38,804 nt of DNA from Streptomyces albospinus (GTDB lineage: Bacteria; Actinomycetota; Actinomycetes; Streptomycetales; Streptomycetaceae), in the NCBI RefSeq assembly GCF_014648695.1, contig NZ_BMRP01000006.1, positions 1 through 38,804 of the forward strand, given 5' to 3'. Numbering within the stretch: the first letter of the stretch is position 1; each line of letters opens with the position of its first letter. The translations under genes were made by a program, and so were the position numbers. This document shows positions 30,991 to 38,804 of this stretch, one piece after another. The notes under the pieces were generated by a model that was not told where the DNA came from, searched no databases, and worked only from the letters and a program-made list of their open reading frames with translations.

Positions 30991-31728
30991 TCAGACCTTG
31001 GACTTGTAGCCGCGGCCCCACTGGAGTCCCCAGCCGTACAGCCGGTCGAGCTCCGCCTGGAAGCCGTAGACGTACTTCACCTCGCGGCGCACGGTCAGGC
31101 CGTCCTTGCCGTTCTCCAGCATGAAGATGGCGCAGGAACGGGCCTGCGGCGCCCGCTCGTCCAGCTTGACCTCGACCCGCGGCCCGGTGCTCGGGAAGAG
31201 CGTCACCACCGCGTGCGTGCGGTCGAACGCCGGGGTTCCGTCGTAGATGTAGACGAAGATCAGCAGCCGCTTGATCTCGTCGCGGTGGTCCAGGTTGACG
31301 TACAGCGTCTCGCCGGACCCCGAACCGAACCGGTCGTCGCCGCTGAGCTGGACGAACGGCGGGCCGTTGAGGTCGCCGAGGAAGTCCCCCAGCGGCTGCA
31401 CCACGCCCTTGGTGCCGTCCGTGAGCTCGTACATGCAGGCCAGGTCCAGGTCGACGTTGACCACCGCCGGCCCCTGCGCCTGGACGACCTCCGGTTTGAA
31501 CAGCCTTCCCGGATTCCGCAGCAGGCTGCCGGTGCGCTGCCCGCCCCGCTCCATCAGGTCCGAGGTCCGCATCTGCCAGCTCAGGTTGACCCGCAGATGC
31601 CCGTTGGCCGCCCCCTGCTTGGTCAGCGAGACGACCGGATGACGCTTCGTCAGCTCGACGACGTACGACGCTCCGCCGCCGTCGAACGCCGGCGCGCTGC
31701 CGCGCCGCCAGTTCCCCAGGAACGACAT
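30991..31728 (-). CDS. TerA-like tellurium-resistance family protein
   Basis: This is 245 residues from ATG 31728 after GGGGTGGGG; GTG 31737 is an alternative. It is a beta-rich protein with the TerD-superfamily pattern (VNVDLDLACMYELTDGTKGV, IKRLLIFVYIYDGTPAF). It also has the C-terminal ARSCAIFMLENGKDGLTVRR and VKYVYGFQAELDRLYGWGLQ segments seen in TerA-type proteins. Asp residues in DLDLACMYEL parallel the calcium site of TerD. It is separated by a strong hairpin from the TerC-like gene upstream on the same strand. Confidence 0.85.
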   Translation of the reverse strand: MSFLGNWRRGSAPAFDGGGASYVVELTKRHPVVSLTKQGAANGHLRVNLSWQMRTSDLMERGGQRTGSLLRNPGRLFKPEVVQAQGPAVVNVDLDLACMYELTDGTKGVVQPLGDFLGDLNGPPFVQLSGDDRFGSGSGETLYVNLDHRDEIKRLLIFVYIYDGTPAFDRTHAVVTLFPSTGPRVEVKLDERAPQARSCAIFMLENGKDGLTVRREVKYVYGFQAELDRLYGWGLQWGRGYKSKV

Positions 31729-31762
31729 TTTCCCCACCCCCTTGTCGGGCCCCGCATCACCA

Positions 31763-31799
31763 CGGGGCGGCCGGAGGGTTCGTACCCATGGCCGCCCCG
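31763..31799 (-). terminator. Hairpin terminator after the DUF475 gene
   Basis: CGGGGCGGCC (31763-31772) pairs perfectly with GGCCGCCCCG (31790-31799) around a 17-nt loop. There is no T run, as is common in Streptomyces. It lies between the TerC-like and TerA-like genes. Confidence 0.7.
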
Positions 31800-31827
31800 C
31801 AGAAAGCGTTCCTCAATCAGCCGTCCG

Positions 31828-32988
31828 TCACACTCCGGACGTCACTTCCGACTTCGCCGACGACTCCTGCCCTGGCTTGCCCTCGCGCCGGTTGCGCAGC
31901 ACGGAGGAACCGAAGGACAGGGCGATCAGCACGACACCGACCAGGCCGGTGACGACCTCGTTGATCTCGTACTTGATCGTGACAAGCAGGATGACGCCCA
32001 GTGCGCCGATCGCGTAGTGCGCGCCGTGCTCCAGGTAGACGTAGTCGTCCAGGGTCCCCTTGCGCACGAGGAAGACGGTCAGCGACCGGATGTACATCGC
32101 GCCGATACCGAGGCCCAGCGCCATCGCGAAGATGTCGTTGGTGATGGCGAACGCACCGATGACGCCGTCGAAGGAGAAGGACGCGTCGATGACCTCCAGG
32201 TAGAGGAACATGAAGAACGCGGCCTTGCCGGCCAGGCCCACGGCCGAGGCGCCGCCCTTCTTCTGCACCGGAGCGGCGTCCGCGCCCTTCCCGGCGTCCG
32301 CACCGTCCTCGTCCGCACCGTCCTCGGCGTCGTCGTCCTCCAGCCGGCCCTCGAAGTACCCCGAGATGCCGCCGACGACGAGGTACGTCACCAGACCGCC
32401 GATACCGGACAGCAGGACCGTGGTGGTCTTGTCACCGCCGCCGTGCGCCACGTTGGTGGCCACCGTCAGGGCGCTCACCAGCAGGGCGACCAGCGCGACG
32501 ATGATGGAGAGGGTGTCGAGCTTGCCGATCCGGGCGAGCGGCTTCTCGATCCACCCCAGCCACTTGTAGTCGCGCTCCTCGAAGATGAAGTCGAGGAAGA
32601 TCATCAGCAGGAAGATGCCGCCGAACGCCGCGATGGCCGGGTGGGCGCTGGTGACCAGTTCCTCGTAATGCGCCTTGTTGTTGACGGCGAGGTCGACCGC
32701 CTCGATCGGCCCCAATTTCGCGGTGATCGCGACAATGACGACCGGGAAGACCAGCCGCATGCCGAACACCGCGACGAGAATGCCGACGGTCAGGAAGATC
32801 TTCTGCCAGAAGGCGTTCATCTTGCGCAGGATGCCTGCGTTGATGACGGCGTTGTCGAACGAGAGCGAGATCTCCAGGATGGACAGGATCCCGACGATCG
32901 CGAGCCCCTGCCACCCCCAGAGGACACCGGCCAGGCCGAGGCCGAGCACCGTGATGGCGAACGACCAGCCAAAGGTTTTCAGGAGCAC
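31828..32988 (-). CDS. DUF475/TerC-like integral membrane protein
   Basis: This is 386 residues from ATG 32988. About nine membrane segments are visible. Two acidic motifs lie inside membrane segments, LEISLSFDNAVINAGIL (near 37-53) and LEVIDASFSFDGVIGAFA (near 256-273). They are the repeated SFDN/SFDG-type motifs of the TerC/DUF475 family, proposed to bind or move metal ions. A charged cytoplasmic loop (EDDDAEDGADEDGADAGKG) lies between the halves. It is encoded 52 bases after a terD gene on the same strand, in line with TerC-TerD complexes at the membrane known from other bacteria. Confidence 0.93.
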   Translation of the reverse strand: MLLKTFGWSFAITVLGLGLAGVLWGWQGLAIVGILSILEISLSFDNAVINAGILRKMNAFWQKIFLTVGILVAVFGMRLVFPVVIVAITAKLGPIEAVDLAVNNKAHYEELVTSAHPAIAAFGGIFLLMIFLDFIFEERDYKWLGWIEKPLARIGKLDTLSIIVALVALLVSALTVATNVAHGGGDKTTTVLLSGIGGLVTYLVVGGISGYFEGRLEDDDAEDGADEDGADAGKGADAAPVQKKGGASAVGLAGKAAFFMFLYLEVIDASFSFDGVIGAFAITNDIFAMALGLGIGAMYIRSLTVFLVRKGTLDDYVYLEHGAHYAIGALGVILLVTIKYEINEVVTGLVGVVLIALSFGSSVLRNRREGKPGQESSAKSEVTSGV

Positions 32989-33040
32989 TGCCTACCCAAT
33001 CCTTCGCTGTATGGGTCCCCCGCGCGCGGTGCGCGGCGCT

Positions 33041-33616
33041 TTACGAAACGTTGACCCCGAAGTCTAGAGCGATGCCCCGGAGACCGGACGCGTACCCCTG
33101 CCCCACGGCTCGGAACTTCCATTCGCCGTTGTAGCGGTAAACCTCGCCGAAGATCATCGCCGTCTCACTGGAGGCGTCCTCGCTGAGGTCGTAACGCGCC
33201 AGCTCGCTCCCGTCGGCCTGATCGACGATCCGGATGAAGGCGTTGCCGACCTGGCCGAAGCTCTGGCCGCGCAGATCGGCTTCATGGATCGAGACCGGAA
33301 AGACGATCTTGTCGACCTGCTCCGGCACCTGCGTGAGGTCGACGAGGATGGTCTCGTCGTCGCCCTCGCCCTCACCGGTGAGGTTGTCGCCCGTGTGCTC
33401 GACCGAGCCCTCAGGGCTCTTGAGGTTGTTGTAGAAGACGAAGTACTCGTCGGCCGGCACCCGGCCCTCCCGGCACAGCAGCGCGCTGGCGTCGAGGTCG
33501 AACGGCGCTCCCGTGGTGGACCGCGCGTCCCAGCCGAGCCCGACCGTGATCTGCGCGAGATTCGGTGCGGCCTTGGACAGGGAGACGTTGCCACCCTTGG
33601 CGAGTGTGACGCCCAT
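33041..33616 (-). CDS. terD: TerD-family calcium-binding stress protein (copy B)
   Basis: This is 191 residues from ATG 33616 (GGGAGGAAGCG upstream). It starts [20 protein letters not shown] and has the TerD calcium motif [20 protein letters not shown] and the second acidic motif [20 protein letters not shown]. The conserved end is [20 protein letters not shown]. It equals the neighbouring terD in length and is about three-quarters identical by eye, a tandem duplication. It is preceded by a terminator hairpin, so it has its own promoter, and probably runs on into the TerC-like gene. Confidence 0.96.
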   Translation of the reverse strand: MGVTLAKGGNVSLSKAAPNLAQITVGLGWDARSTTGAPFDLDASALLCREGRVPADEYFVFYNNLKSPEGSVEHTGDNLTGEGEGDDETILVDLTQVPEQVDKIVFPVSIHEADLRGQSFGQVGNAFIRIVDQADGSELARYDLSEDASSETAMIFGEVYRYNGEWKFRAVGQGYASGLRGIALDFGVNVS

Positions 33617-33671
33617 CGTGTTCGCTTCCTCCCCTGTGTCGATGCGGGACGCGGCTCACGCCCCCTCAAGC

Positions 33672-33717
33672 GCGTCCGGCGCCGCACTCCCCGTGCGGGG
33701 TGTACGGCGCCGGACGC
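33672..33717 (-). terminator. Strong hairpin between the two terD genes
   Basis: GCGTCCGGCGCCG (33672-33684) is a perfect 13-bp inverted repeat of CGGCGCCGGACGC (33705-33717), with a loop that can fold further (CCCC/GGGG). It lies 16 bases after the stop of the upstream terD on the minus strand. Confidence 0.8.
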
Positions 33718-33732
33718 GGTGCAGCTGCTCGC

Positions 33733-34308
33733 TCAGACGTTGACGCCGAAGTCCTGCGCGATACCGCGCAGCCCGGAGGCGTAGCCCTGCCCGATGGCGC
33801 GGAACTTCCACTCCGCGCCGTTGCGGTACAGCTCGCCGAAGACCATGGCCGTCTCGGTCGAGGCGTCCTCGCTCAGGTCGTAGCGCGCCAGCTCCTTGCC
33901 GTCGGCCTGGTTGACCACGCGGATGTAGGCGTTGCGGACCTGGCCGAAGCTCTGCTGACGGGTCTCGGCGTCGTAGATCGACACCGGGAACACGATCTTG
34001 TTCACGTCGGCCGGGACCCCGGCGAGGTTCACCTTGATGGCCTCGTCGTCGCCCTCGCCCTCACCGGTGGTGTTGTCACCGGTGTGCTCGACCGAACCGC
34101 ACGGGCTCTTCAGGTTGTTGAAGAACACGAAGTTCTGGTCGTTGGCGACCTTGCCCTGGTCATTCGTCAGCAGGGCGCTGGCGTCGAGGTCGAAGTCCGT
34201 ACCGGTGGTGGTACGCGCGTCCCAGCCCAGACCGACGAGAACGGCGGTCAGATTGGGGGCTTCCTTCGTCAGCGAGACGTTGCCGCCCTTGCTGAGGCTG
34301 ACTCCCAC
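33733..34308 (-). CDS. terD: TerD-family calcium-binding stress protein (copy A)
   Basis: This is 191 residues from GTG 34308, chosen because GGGAGG lies four to five bases upstream and the product then matches its paralogue residue for residue in length. ATG 34320 would add four residues and place the ribosome site inside the gene. Motifs are [60 protein letters not shown] and [20 protein letters not shown]. TerD proteins bind Ca2+ and take part in tellurite, phage and envelope-stress responses. Confidence 0.95.
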   Translation of the reverse strand: MGVSLSKGGNVSLTKEAPNLTAVLVGLGWDARTTTGTDFDLDASALLTNDQGKVANDQNFVFFNNLKSPCGSVEHTGDNTTGEGEGDDEAIKVNLAGVPADVNKIVFPVSIYDAETRQQSFGQVRNAYIRVVNQADGKELARYDLSEDASTETAMVFGELYRNGAEWKFRAIGQGYASGLRGIAQDFGVNV

Positions 34309-34368
34309 GAGTCCTCCCATAGATTCGAGGGGTACGTCATGATGTGCGCCCCCATCGTGCATGGCATC

Positions 34369-34386
34369 GGATCAACGAATTGATCC
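34369..34386. promoter_or_regulatory. Palindrome upstream of terD copy A
   Basis: GGATCAA-CGAA-TTGATCC is a perfect 7-bp inverted repeat in the 176-bp gap between the AhpE gene end and the terD start. It lies about 60 bases upstream of terD and could be an operator of terD or a weak terminator of ahpE. Confidence 0.5.
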
Positions 34387-34484
34387 TAGTGACGGGTTCC
34401 CACCGAATGGAGATATCGCGTACGGATCCCGAAGGATGTCCACCCGGTGGGCCGTGGGGCGCCGGCGCGTGCGAAGCCCGGTGG

Positions 34485-34943
34485 CTAGAGGGCTTCGAGG
34501 GCCTTGACGTAGTCGTTCAGGTCGCGGGCGTCGGGCAGGCCGTTGACGACCGTCCAGCGCACCACGCCCTCCTTGTCGATGATGAAGGTGCCGCGCACCG
34601 CGCAGCCCTTGTCCTCGTCGAAGACGCCGTACGCCCGCGACGCCTCGCCGTGCGGCCAGAAGTCCGACAGCAGCGGGTACTCCAGTCCCTCCTGCTCGGC
34701 GAAGACGCGCAGCGAGAACGGGGAGTCGTTGGAGACGGCCAGCAGCTGGACGTCGTCGTTGGCGAACTTCGGCAGCTCGTCGCGGAGCGCGCACAGTTCA
34801 CCGGTGCACACACCGGTGAAGGCGAACGGGTAGAAGAGGAGGACGACGGCCTTCTCACCGCGGAAGTCGGAGAGCTTGACCAGCTCGCCGTGCTGGTTCC
34901 TGAGCTCGAAATCCGGAGCCTTCGTGCCGACCTCGATCGCCAT
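34485..34943 (-). CDS. ahpE: AhpE-type one-cysteine peroxiredoxin
   Basis: This is 152 residues from ATG 34943 (GGAAGGGAAGCAACCC upstream). It has a thioredoxin-fold peroxiredoxin core with YPFAFTGVCTGELCALRDEL; T43 and C46 match the TxxC active site with peroxidatic Cys. C51 is present as in AhpE homologues. The length and the end IDKEGVVRWTVVNGLPDARD fit mycobacterial AhpE. It reduces hydroperoxides in the cytoplasm. It lies between terD and the DUF3052 gene, with its own promoter region after a strong terminator. Confidence 0.95.
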   Translation of the reverse strand: MAIEVGTKAPDFELRNQHGELVKLSDFRGEKAVVLLFYPFAFTGVCTGELCALRDELPKFANDDVQLLAVSNDSPFSLRVFAEQEGLEYPLLSDFWPHGEASRAYGVFDEDKGCAVRGTFIIDKEGVVRWTVVNGLPDARDLNDYVKALEAL

Positions 34944-35031
34944 GGGTTGCTTCCCTTCCGCATCACTCTCAACTTGACGCGACCAACCCTACGCGCCGGG
35001 CCGAACGCCCGGAGAACCCGTCCTGAACGAG

Positions 35032-35069
35032 GCCGAGCCCCCTCCGGAACAGGCCGGAGGGGGCTCGGC
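35032..35069 (-). terminator. 16-bp stem terminator after the DUF3052 gene
   Basis: GCCGAGCCCCCTCCGG (35032-35047) and CCGGAGGGGGCTCGGC (35054-35069) pair perfectly around AACAGG, 22 bases after the DUF3052 stop. A second small hairpin (CCGGGC/GCCCGG) lies at about 34997-35013, in the ahpE upstream region. Confidence 0.9.
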
Positions 35070-35090
35070 GCACACCGTCGAGGGGAGCGC

Positions 35091-35525
35091 TCAGCGCTGC
35101 TTGCCCGACTTGGGGGTGACCAGGCGGCTGCCGGTCCAGTCCTTGCCCGCGTTGATGCTCCTGGTCTGGGACAGACCCGCGGTCTGGGCGGCTTCGTTGA
35201 TGTCGCTCGGCTCGATGTAGCCATCGCGGCCGGTCTTGGGTGTCAGCAGCCAGATCTGGCCGCCCTCGTCGATCAGACCGATGGCGTCCACCAGCGCGTC
35301 CGTGAGGTCGCCGTCGTCGTCCCGGAACCACAGGAGGACGACGTCGGCCACGTCGTCGTAGTCCTCGTCGACGAGGTCCTGGCCGGTGACGGCCTCAATG
35401 CCTTCTCGGAGCTCCTGCTCGACGTCATCGTCGTAGCCGATCTCCTGGACCACCTGTCCGGGCTCGAACCCCAGCCTGGCGGCAGGGTTGGTCCGCTCCT
35501 CCGCGTGGTCCGCGGTCGCGCTCAC
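35091..35525 (-). CDS. DUF3052 family protein
   Basis: This is 144 residues from GTG 35525, with AGGAGG six bases upstream, which rules out the longer frame. It is a small acidic protein: LGFEPGQVVQEIGYDDDVEQ, ADVVLLWFRDDDGDLTDALV, IWLLTPKTGRDGYIEPSDIN and a basic end. Members of DUF3052 are conserved next to aceE in actinobacteria, including mycobacteria (from memory), but their function is not known. It diverges from aceE. Confidence 0.92.
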   Translation of the reverse strand: MSATADHAEERTNPAARLGFEPGQVVQEIGYDDDVEQELREGIEAVTGQDLVDEDYDDVADVVLLWFRDDDGDLTDALVDAIGLIDEGGQIWLLTPKTGRDGYIEPSDINEAAQTAGLSQTRSINAGKDWTGSRLVTPKSGKQR

Positions 35526-36039
35526 GGATTGCCTCCTGTCATGTTTCGGAAATGCTCGGGGCCCCGCGCGTGCGCGGAGCATTGGGCGTAGTCCACACGG
35601 GCCGGGCGGATCGCGCAAGTACCCGGCGGTCGAGACCGCCGAAACGGTGACGATCCGAAGGCGTCCCGCGGCCACCGCCACCCCACCAGGACACCACGAA
35701 GTGATTCACACCACAGCGTTGAGCCGGGTATATGGGGTAGGCGGGCACGAATGGCCCCCTCGGGCGACGACGGAGTCCTCCGGATCCGCTTTCGAGTGCC
35801 GGACGGCCGTACGTCAAGGACTTTCGACATGGGCGTATGGTTGCGATTTGGCCGACCTGAGAATCGGCTTTTTCAGCGCCATCTCTCAGCGGGTGGTTAC
35901 CCATCGGTAGAGGTGACGTATCCCAGTGACTCGGTACACGATGGAAGACGGCGCGACACAAGGCAGAGACAGCATTCGTCCCCGTGCACCGCGGCAGTAG
36001 CAAGCCGAGCACGACACGAACCGAACACGAAGGAACAGC
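35526..36039. promoter_or_regulatory. Divergent regulatory region between DUF3052 gene and aceE
   Basis: These are 514 bases without a convincing gene; the frame from 35751 is antisense-like noise that runs on into aceE. It holds an inverted repeat AATGCTC...GAGCATT at 35551-35583, 26-58 bases upstream of the DUF3052 start. A terminator-like hairpin GCCGA-8 nt-TCGGC followed by TTTTT lies at 35851-35873 on the aceE strand. The latter sits 167 bases before the aceE start and could be an attenuator or the end of a small RNA. Confidence 0.5.
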
Positions 36040-38772
36040 GTGGCTTCCGGATCCGATCGAAACCCGATCATCATTGGCGGCCTTCCCAGCCAGGTCCCGG
36101 ACTTCGATCCCGAAGAAACCCAGGAATGGCTCGACTCGCTCGACGCGGCCGTCGACGAGCGAGGCCGGGAACGTGCCCGCTACCTGATGCTCCGCCTGAT
36201 CGAGCGCGCCCGCGAGAAGCGTGTGGCCGTGCCCGAGATGCGCAGCACGGACTACGTCAACACCATCGCGACCAAGGACGAGCCGTTCTTCCCGGGCAAC
36301 GAGGAGATCGAGCGCAAGGTCCTCAACGCGACCCGGTGGAACGCTGCCGTCATGGTCTCCCGCGCCCAGCGCCCGGGCATCGGTGTCGGCGGCCACATCG
36401 CCACGTTCGCTTCCTCCGCTTCCCTCTACGACGTGGGCTTCAACCACTTCTTCCGGGGCAAGGACGAGGGCGACGGCGGCGACCAGATCTTCTTCCAGGG
36501 CCACGCCTCGCCCGGTGTCTACGCCCGCGCCTTCCTCCTGGACCGGCTCTCCGAGGCCCAGCTGGACGCCTTCCGCCAGGAGAAGTCCAAGGCCCCCAAC
36601 GGACTGTCCAGCTACCCGCACCCGCGGCTGATGCCGGACTTCTGGGAGTTCCCGACCGTCTCCATGGGCCTCGGCCCGCTCGGCGCGATCTACCAGGCCC
36701 GCATGAACCGCTACATGGAGGCGCGCGGTATCGCCGACACCTCCAAGTCGCACGTCTGGGCCTACCTCGGCGACGGCGAGATGGACGAGCCCGAGTCGCT
36801 CGGCCAGCTGTCCATCGCCGCCCGTGAGGGCCTGGACAACCTGACCTTCGTCGTCAACTGCAACCTCCAGCGCCTGGACGGCCCGGTCCGCGGCAACGGC
36901 AAGATCATGCAGGAGCTGGAGTCGCAGTTCCGCGGCGCCGGCTGGAACGTCATCAAGCTGGTCTGGGACCGCAGCTGGGACCCGCTGCTCGCGCAGGACC
37001 GCGACGGCATCCTGGTCAACAAGCTCAACAGCACCCCCGACGGCCAGTTCCAGACGTACGCCACCGAGACCGGTGCGTACATCCGCGAGCACTTCTTCGG
37101 GGACGACCACCGCCTGCGGGCGATGGTCGCGAACATGACCGACGACCAGATCCTCCACCTGGGCCGCGGCGGTCACGACCACAAGAAGATCTACGCGGCG
37201 TACGCGGCGGCCAAGGCCCACAAGGGCCAGCCGACGGTGATCCTCGCCCAGACCGTCAAGGGCTGGACGCTCGGCCCGAACTTCGAGGGCCGCAACGCGA
37301 CCCACCAGATGAAGAAGCTGACCGTCGAGGACCTCAAGGGCTTCCGCGACCGGCTGCACCTGCCGATCCCGGACAAGGACCTGGAGGACGGCCTGCCGCC
37401 GTACTACCACCCGGGCCGGAACTCCGAAGAGATCCAGTACATGCACGACCGCCGCAAGTCGCTGGGCGGCTATGTGCCCACCCGTCTCGTGCGCGCCAAG
37501 CCGCTGGAGCTGCCCGGCGACAAGGCGTACGCCACCGCCAAGAAGGGCTCGGGCCAGCAGAAGATCGCCACGACCATGGCGTTCGTCCGCATCCTGAAGG
37601 ACCTGATGCGGGACAAGGAGATCGGCAAGCGCTTCGTGCCGATCGCCCCGGACGAGTACCGCACCTTCGGCATGGACGCGTTCTTCCCGTCCGCCAAGAT
37701 CTACAACCCGCTGGGCCAGACCTACGAGTCCGTGGACCGCGAACTGCTGCTGGCCTACAAGGAGTCGCCGACCGGCCAGATGCTGCACGACGGCATCACC
37801 GAGGCCGGCTGCACCGCCTCGCTGATCGCGGCGGGCTCCGCCTACGCCACGCACGGCGAGCCGCTGATCCCGGTCTACGTCTTCTACTCGATGTTCGGGT
37901 TCCAGCGCACCGGCGACCAGTTCTGGCAGATGGCCGACCAGCTCGCGCGCGGCTTCGTGCTCGGCGCGACCGCCGGCCGTACGACGCTGACCGGTGAGGG
38001 GCTCCAGCACGCCGACGGCCACTCCCAGCTGCTGGCCTCGACCAACCCGGCCTGTGTCGCCTACGACCCGGCCTACGGCTACGAGATCGCGCACATCGTC
38101 AAGGACGGTCTGCGGCGGATGTACGGCGAGAACGCCGAGGACGTCTTCTACTACCTGACCGTCTACAACGAGCCGATCCAGCACCCGGCGGAGCCGGCCG
38201 ACGTCGACGTCGAGGGCATCCTCAAGGGCCTCTACCGCGTCAAGGCCGGTGAGAAGGGCGAGCACGCGGCCCAGATCCTCGCCTCCGGCGTGGCGGTCCC
38301 GTGGGCCGTCGAGGCCCAGCAGATCCTCGCGGACGAGTGGAACGTCAAGGCCGATGTGTGGTCGGCGACCTCCTGGAACGAGCTGCGCCGCGACGCGGTG
38401 GCGGTCGAGGAGCACAACCTGCTGCACCCGGAGGAGGAGCAGCGCGTCCCGTACGTGACGCAGAAGCTCCAGGGCGCCGAGGGCCCGAAGGTCGCGGTGT
38501 CGGACTGGATGCGTTCCGTCCCGGACCAGATCGCGCGCTGGGTCCCGGGCACCTACCAGTCCCTGGGCGCCGACGGCTTCGGCTTCGCGGACACCCGCGG
38601 TGCGGCCCGCCGCTTCTTCCACATCGACGCGCAGTCGATCGTCCTGGGCGTGCTCACCGAGCTCGCCAAGGAGGGCAAGGTGGACCGCTCGCTGCTGAAG
38701 CAGGCGATCGACCGCTACCAGCTCCTGGACGTCACGGCCGCCGACGCGGGTGAGGCGGGCGGCGACGCCTGA
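36040..38772 (+). CDS. aceE: Pyruvate dehydrogenase E1 component, homodimeric type
   Basis: This is 910 residues from GTG 36040 with AAGGAA upstream, the full length of actinobacterial AceE. The thiamine-diphosphate motif runs from [11 protein letters not shown] to [19 protein letters not shown] (about residues 243-289). The N-terminus has [20 protein letters not shown], as in other homodimeric E1 proteins. The pyrimidine-domain and C-terminal regions are complete ([55 protein letters not shown]). It decarboxylates pyruvate and passes the acetyl group to the E2 lipoyl domain in the pyruvate dehydrogenase complex. No E2 or E3 gene lies in the window. The gene is well preserved and on its own promoter. 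Confidence 0.98.
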   Translation: MASGSDRNPIIIGGLPSQVPDFDPEETQEWLDSLDAAVDERGRERARYLMLRLIERAREKRVAVPEMRSTDYVNTIATKDEPFFPGNEEIERKVLNATRWNAAVMVSRAQRPGIGVGGHIATFASSASLYDVGFNHFFRGKDEGDGGDQIFFQGHASPGVYARAFLLDRLSEAQLDAFRQEKSKAPNGLSSYPHPRLMPDFWEFPTVSMGLGPLGAIYQARMNRYMEARGIADTSKSHVWAYLGDGEMDEPESLGQLSIAAREGLDNLTFVVNCNLQRLDGPVRGNGKIMQELESQFRGAGWNVIKLVWDRSWDPLLAQDRDGILVNKLNSTPDGQFQTYATETGAYIREHFFGDDHRLRAMVANMTDDQILHLGRGGHDHKKIYAAYAAAKAHKGQPTVILAQTVKGWTLGPNFEGRNATHQMKKLTVEDLKGFRDRLHLPIPDKDLEDGLPPYYHPGRNSEEIQYMHDRRKSLGGYVPTRLVRAKPLELPGDKAYATAKKGSGQQKIATTMAFVRILKDLMRDKEIGKRFVPIAPDEYRTFGMDAFFPSAKIYNPLGQTYESVDRELLLAYKESPTGQMLHDGITEAGCTASLIAAGSAYATHGEPLIPVYVFYSMFGFQRTGDQFWQMADQLARGFVLGATAGRTTLTGEGLQHADGHSQLLASTNPACVAYDPAYGYEIAHIVKDGLRRMYGENAEDVFYYLTVYNEPIQHPAEPADVDVEGILKGLYRVKAGEKGEHAAQILASGVAVPWAVEAQQILADEWNVKADVWSATSWNELRRDAVAVEEHNLLHPEEEQRVPYVTQKLQGAEGPKVAVSDWMRSVPDQIARWVPGTYQSLGADGFGFADTRGAARRFFHIDAQSIVLGVLTELAKEGKVDRSLLKQAIDRYQLLDVTAADAGEAGGDA

Positions 38773-38804
38773 CCCCTCCGCGGCCTGCCGCCGCACCGTC
38801 TCCA

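Noticed and set aside
35539..38796. A very long open frame on the minus strand opposite aceE
   Set aside because: It is the usual GC-bias shadow of a highly expressed gene; the plus-strand product is clearly AceE.
1..38804. CRISPR arrays, reverse transcriptases, transposases or complete insertion sequences
   Set aside because: I looked for spaced direct repeats, RT (xxDD) motifs and DDE-type or inverted-repeat-bounded genes and found none; the only arrays are the 9-bp and 10-bp tandem repeats.

Overview
The window is high-GC actinobacterial DNA and most likely a Streptomyces chromosome. Supporting signs are strong third-position GC bias, frequent GTG starts, AGGAG-type ribosome sites, an in-frame TTA codon in a small accessory gene, a homodimeric-type pyruvate dehydrogenase E1 (aceE), tandem terD genes and pSAM2-like integrative-element genes. 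From memory, the aceE / DUF3052 / AhpE / terD / terD / TerC order on the right resembles the SCO2364-SCO2371 area of S. coelicolor; I could not check this.

Left part (1-18208): an integrated actinomycete integrative and conjugative element (AICE) of about 17 kb. It lies between two 43-bp direct copies of the 3' end of a tRNA-Val(UAC) gene, at 1061-1103 and 18166-18208. The intact tRNA is at 18167-18238 on the minus strand. Leftward from it run int, xis, a rolling-circle-type repSA, a chain of small Spd-type spread genes, a DUF2637 SpdB-like protein, an FtsK/TraB-type DNA translocase and a small conserved protein. Upstream of these are two GntR regulators with separate recognisable operator families, a HATPase and a mini zinc-finger protein, and a divergent DUF1152 gene. 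The far left of the element is lower-GC cargo: a small membrane protein, a HEPN-like candidate RNase, and a NACHT/STAND ATPase with a WD40 protein encoded in one reading frame broken by a single TAA. This cargo looks like an antiphage or conflict module (inference). Outside the left repeat are a degenerate tyrosine-integrase tail and a decayed tRNA-Ser-like sequence, which suggest repeated integration at this site.

Middle (18239-25048): chromosomal genes. These are a coiled-coil membrane-anchored protein, a DUF4383 membrane protein, a galactonate-type catabolic set (FadR-family regulator, DgoD-like dehydratase and a PfkB sugar kinase with a frameshift), an FmdB-type zinc ribbon protein and an O-methyltransferase.

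Right (25049-35090): a Ter stress-response locus. A minus-strand operon encodes an HpcH/HpaI-type lyase, a fused PRTase-TRSP-StiP protein and an HAD phosphatase. This is the nucleoside-like-metabolite biosynthetic module known from ter operons. A TerD protein with a proline-rich tail diverges from it, followed by TerA-like, DUF475/TerC-like and two 191-residue TerD proteins, then an AhpE peroxiredoxin. Several long hairpins separate the units. The window ends with a DUF3052 gene, a roughly 0.5-kb divergent promoter region and aceE.
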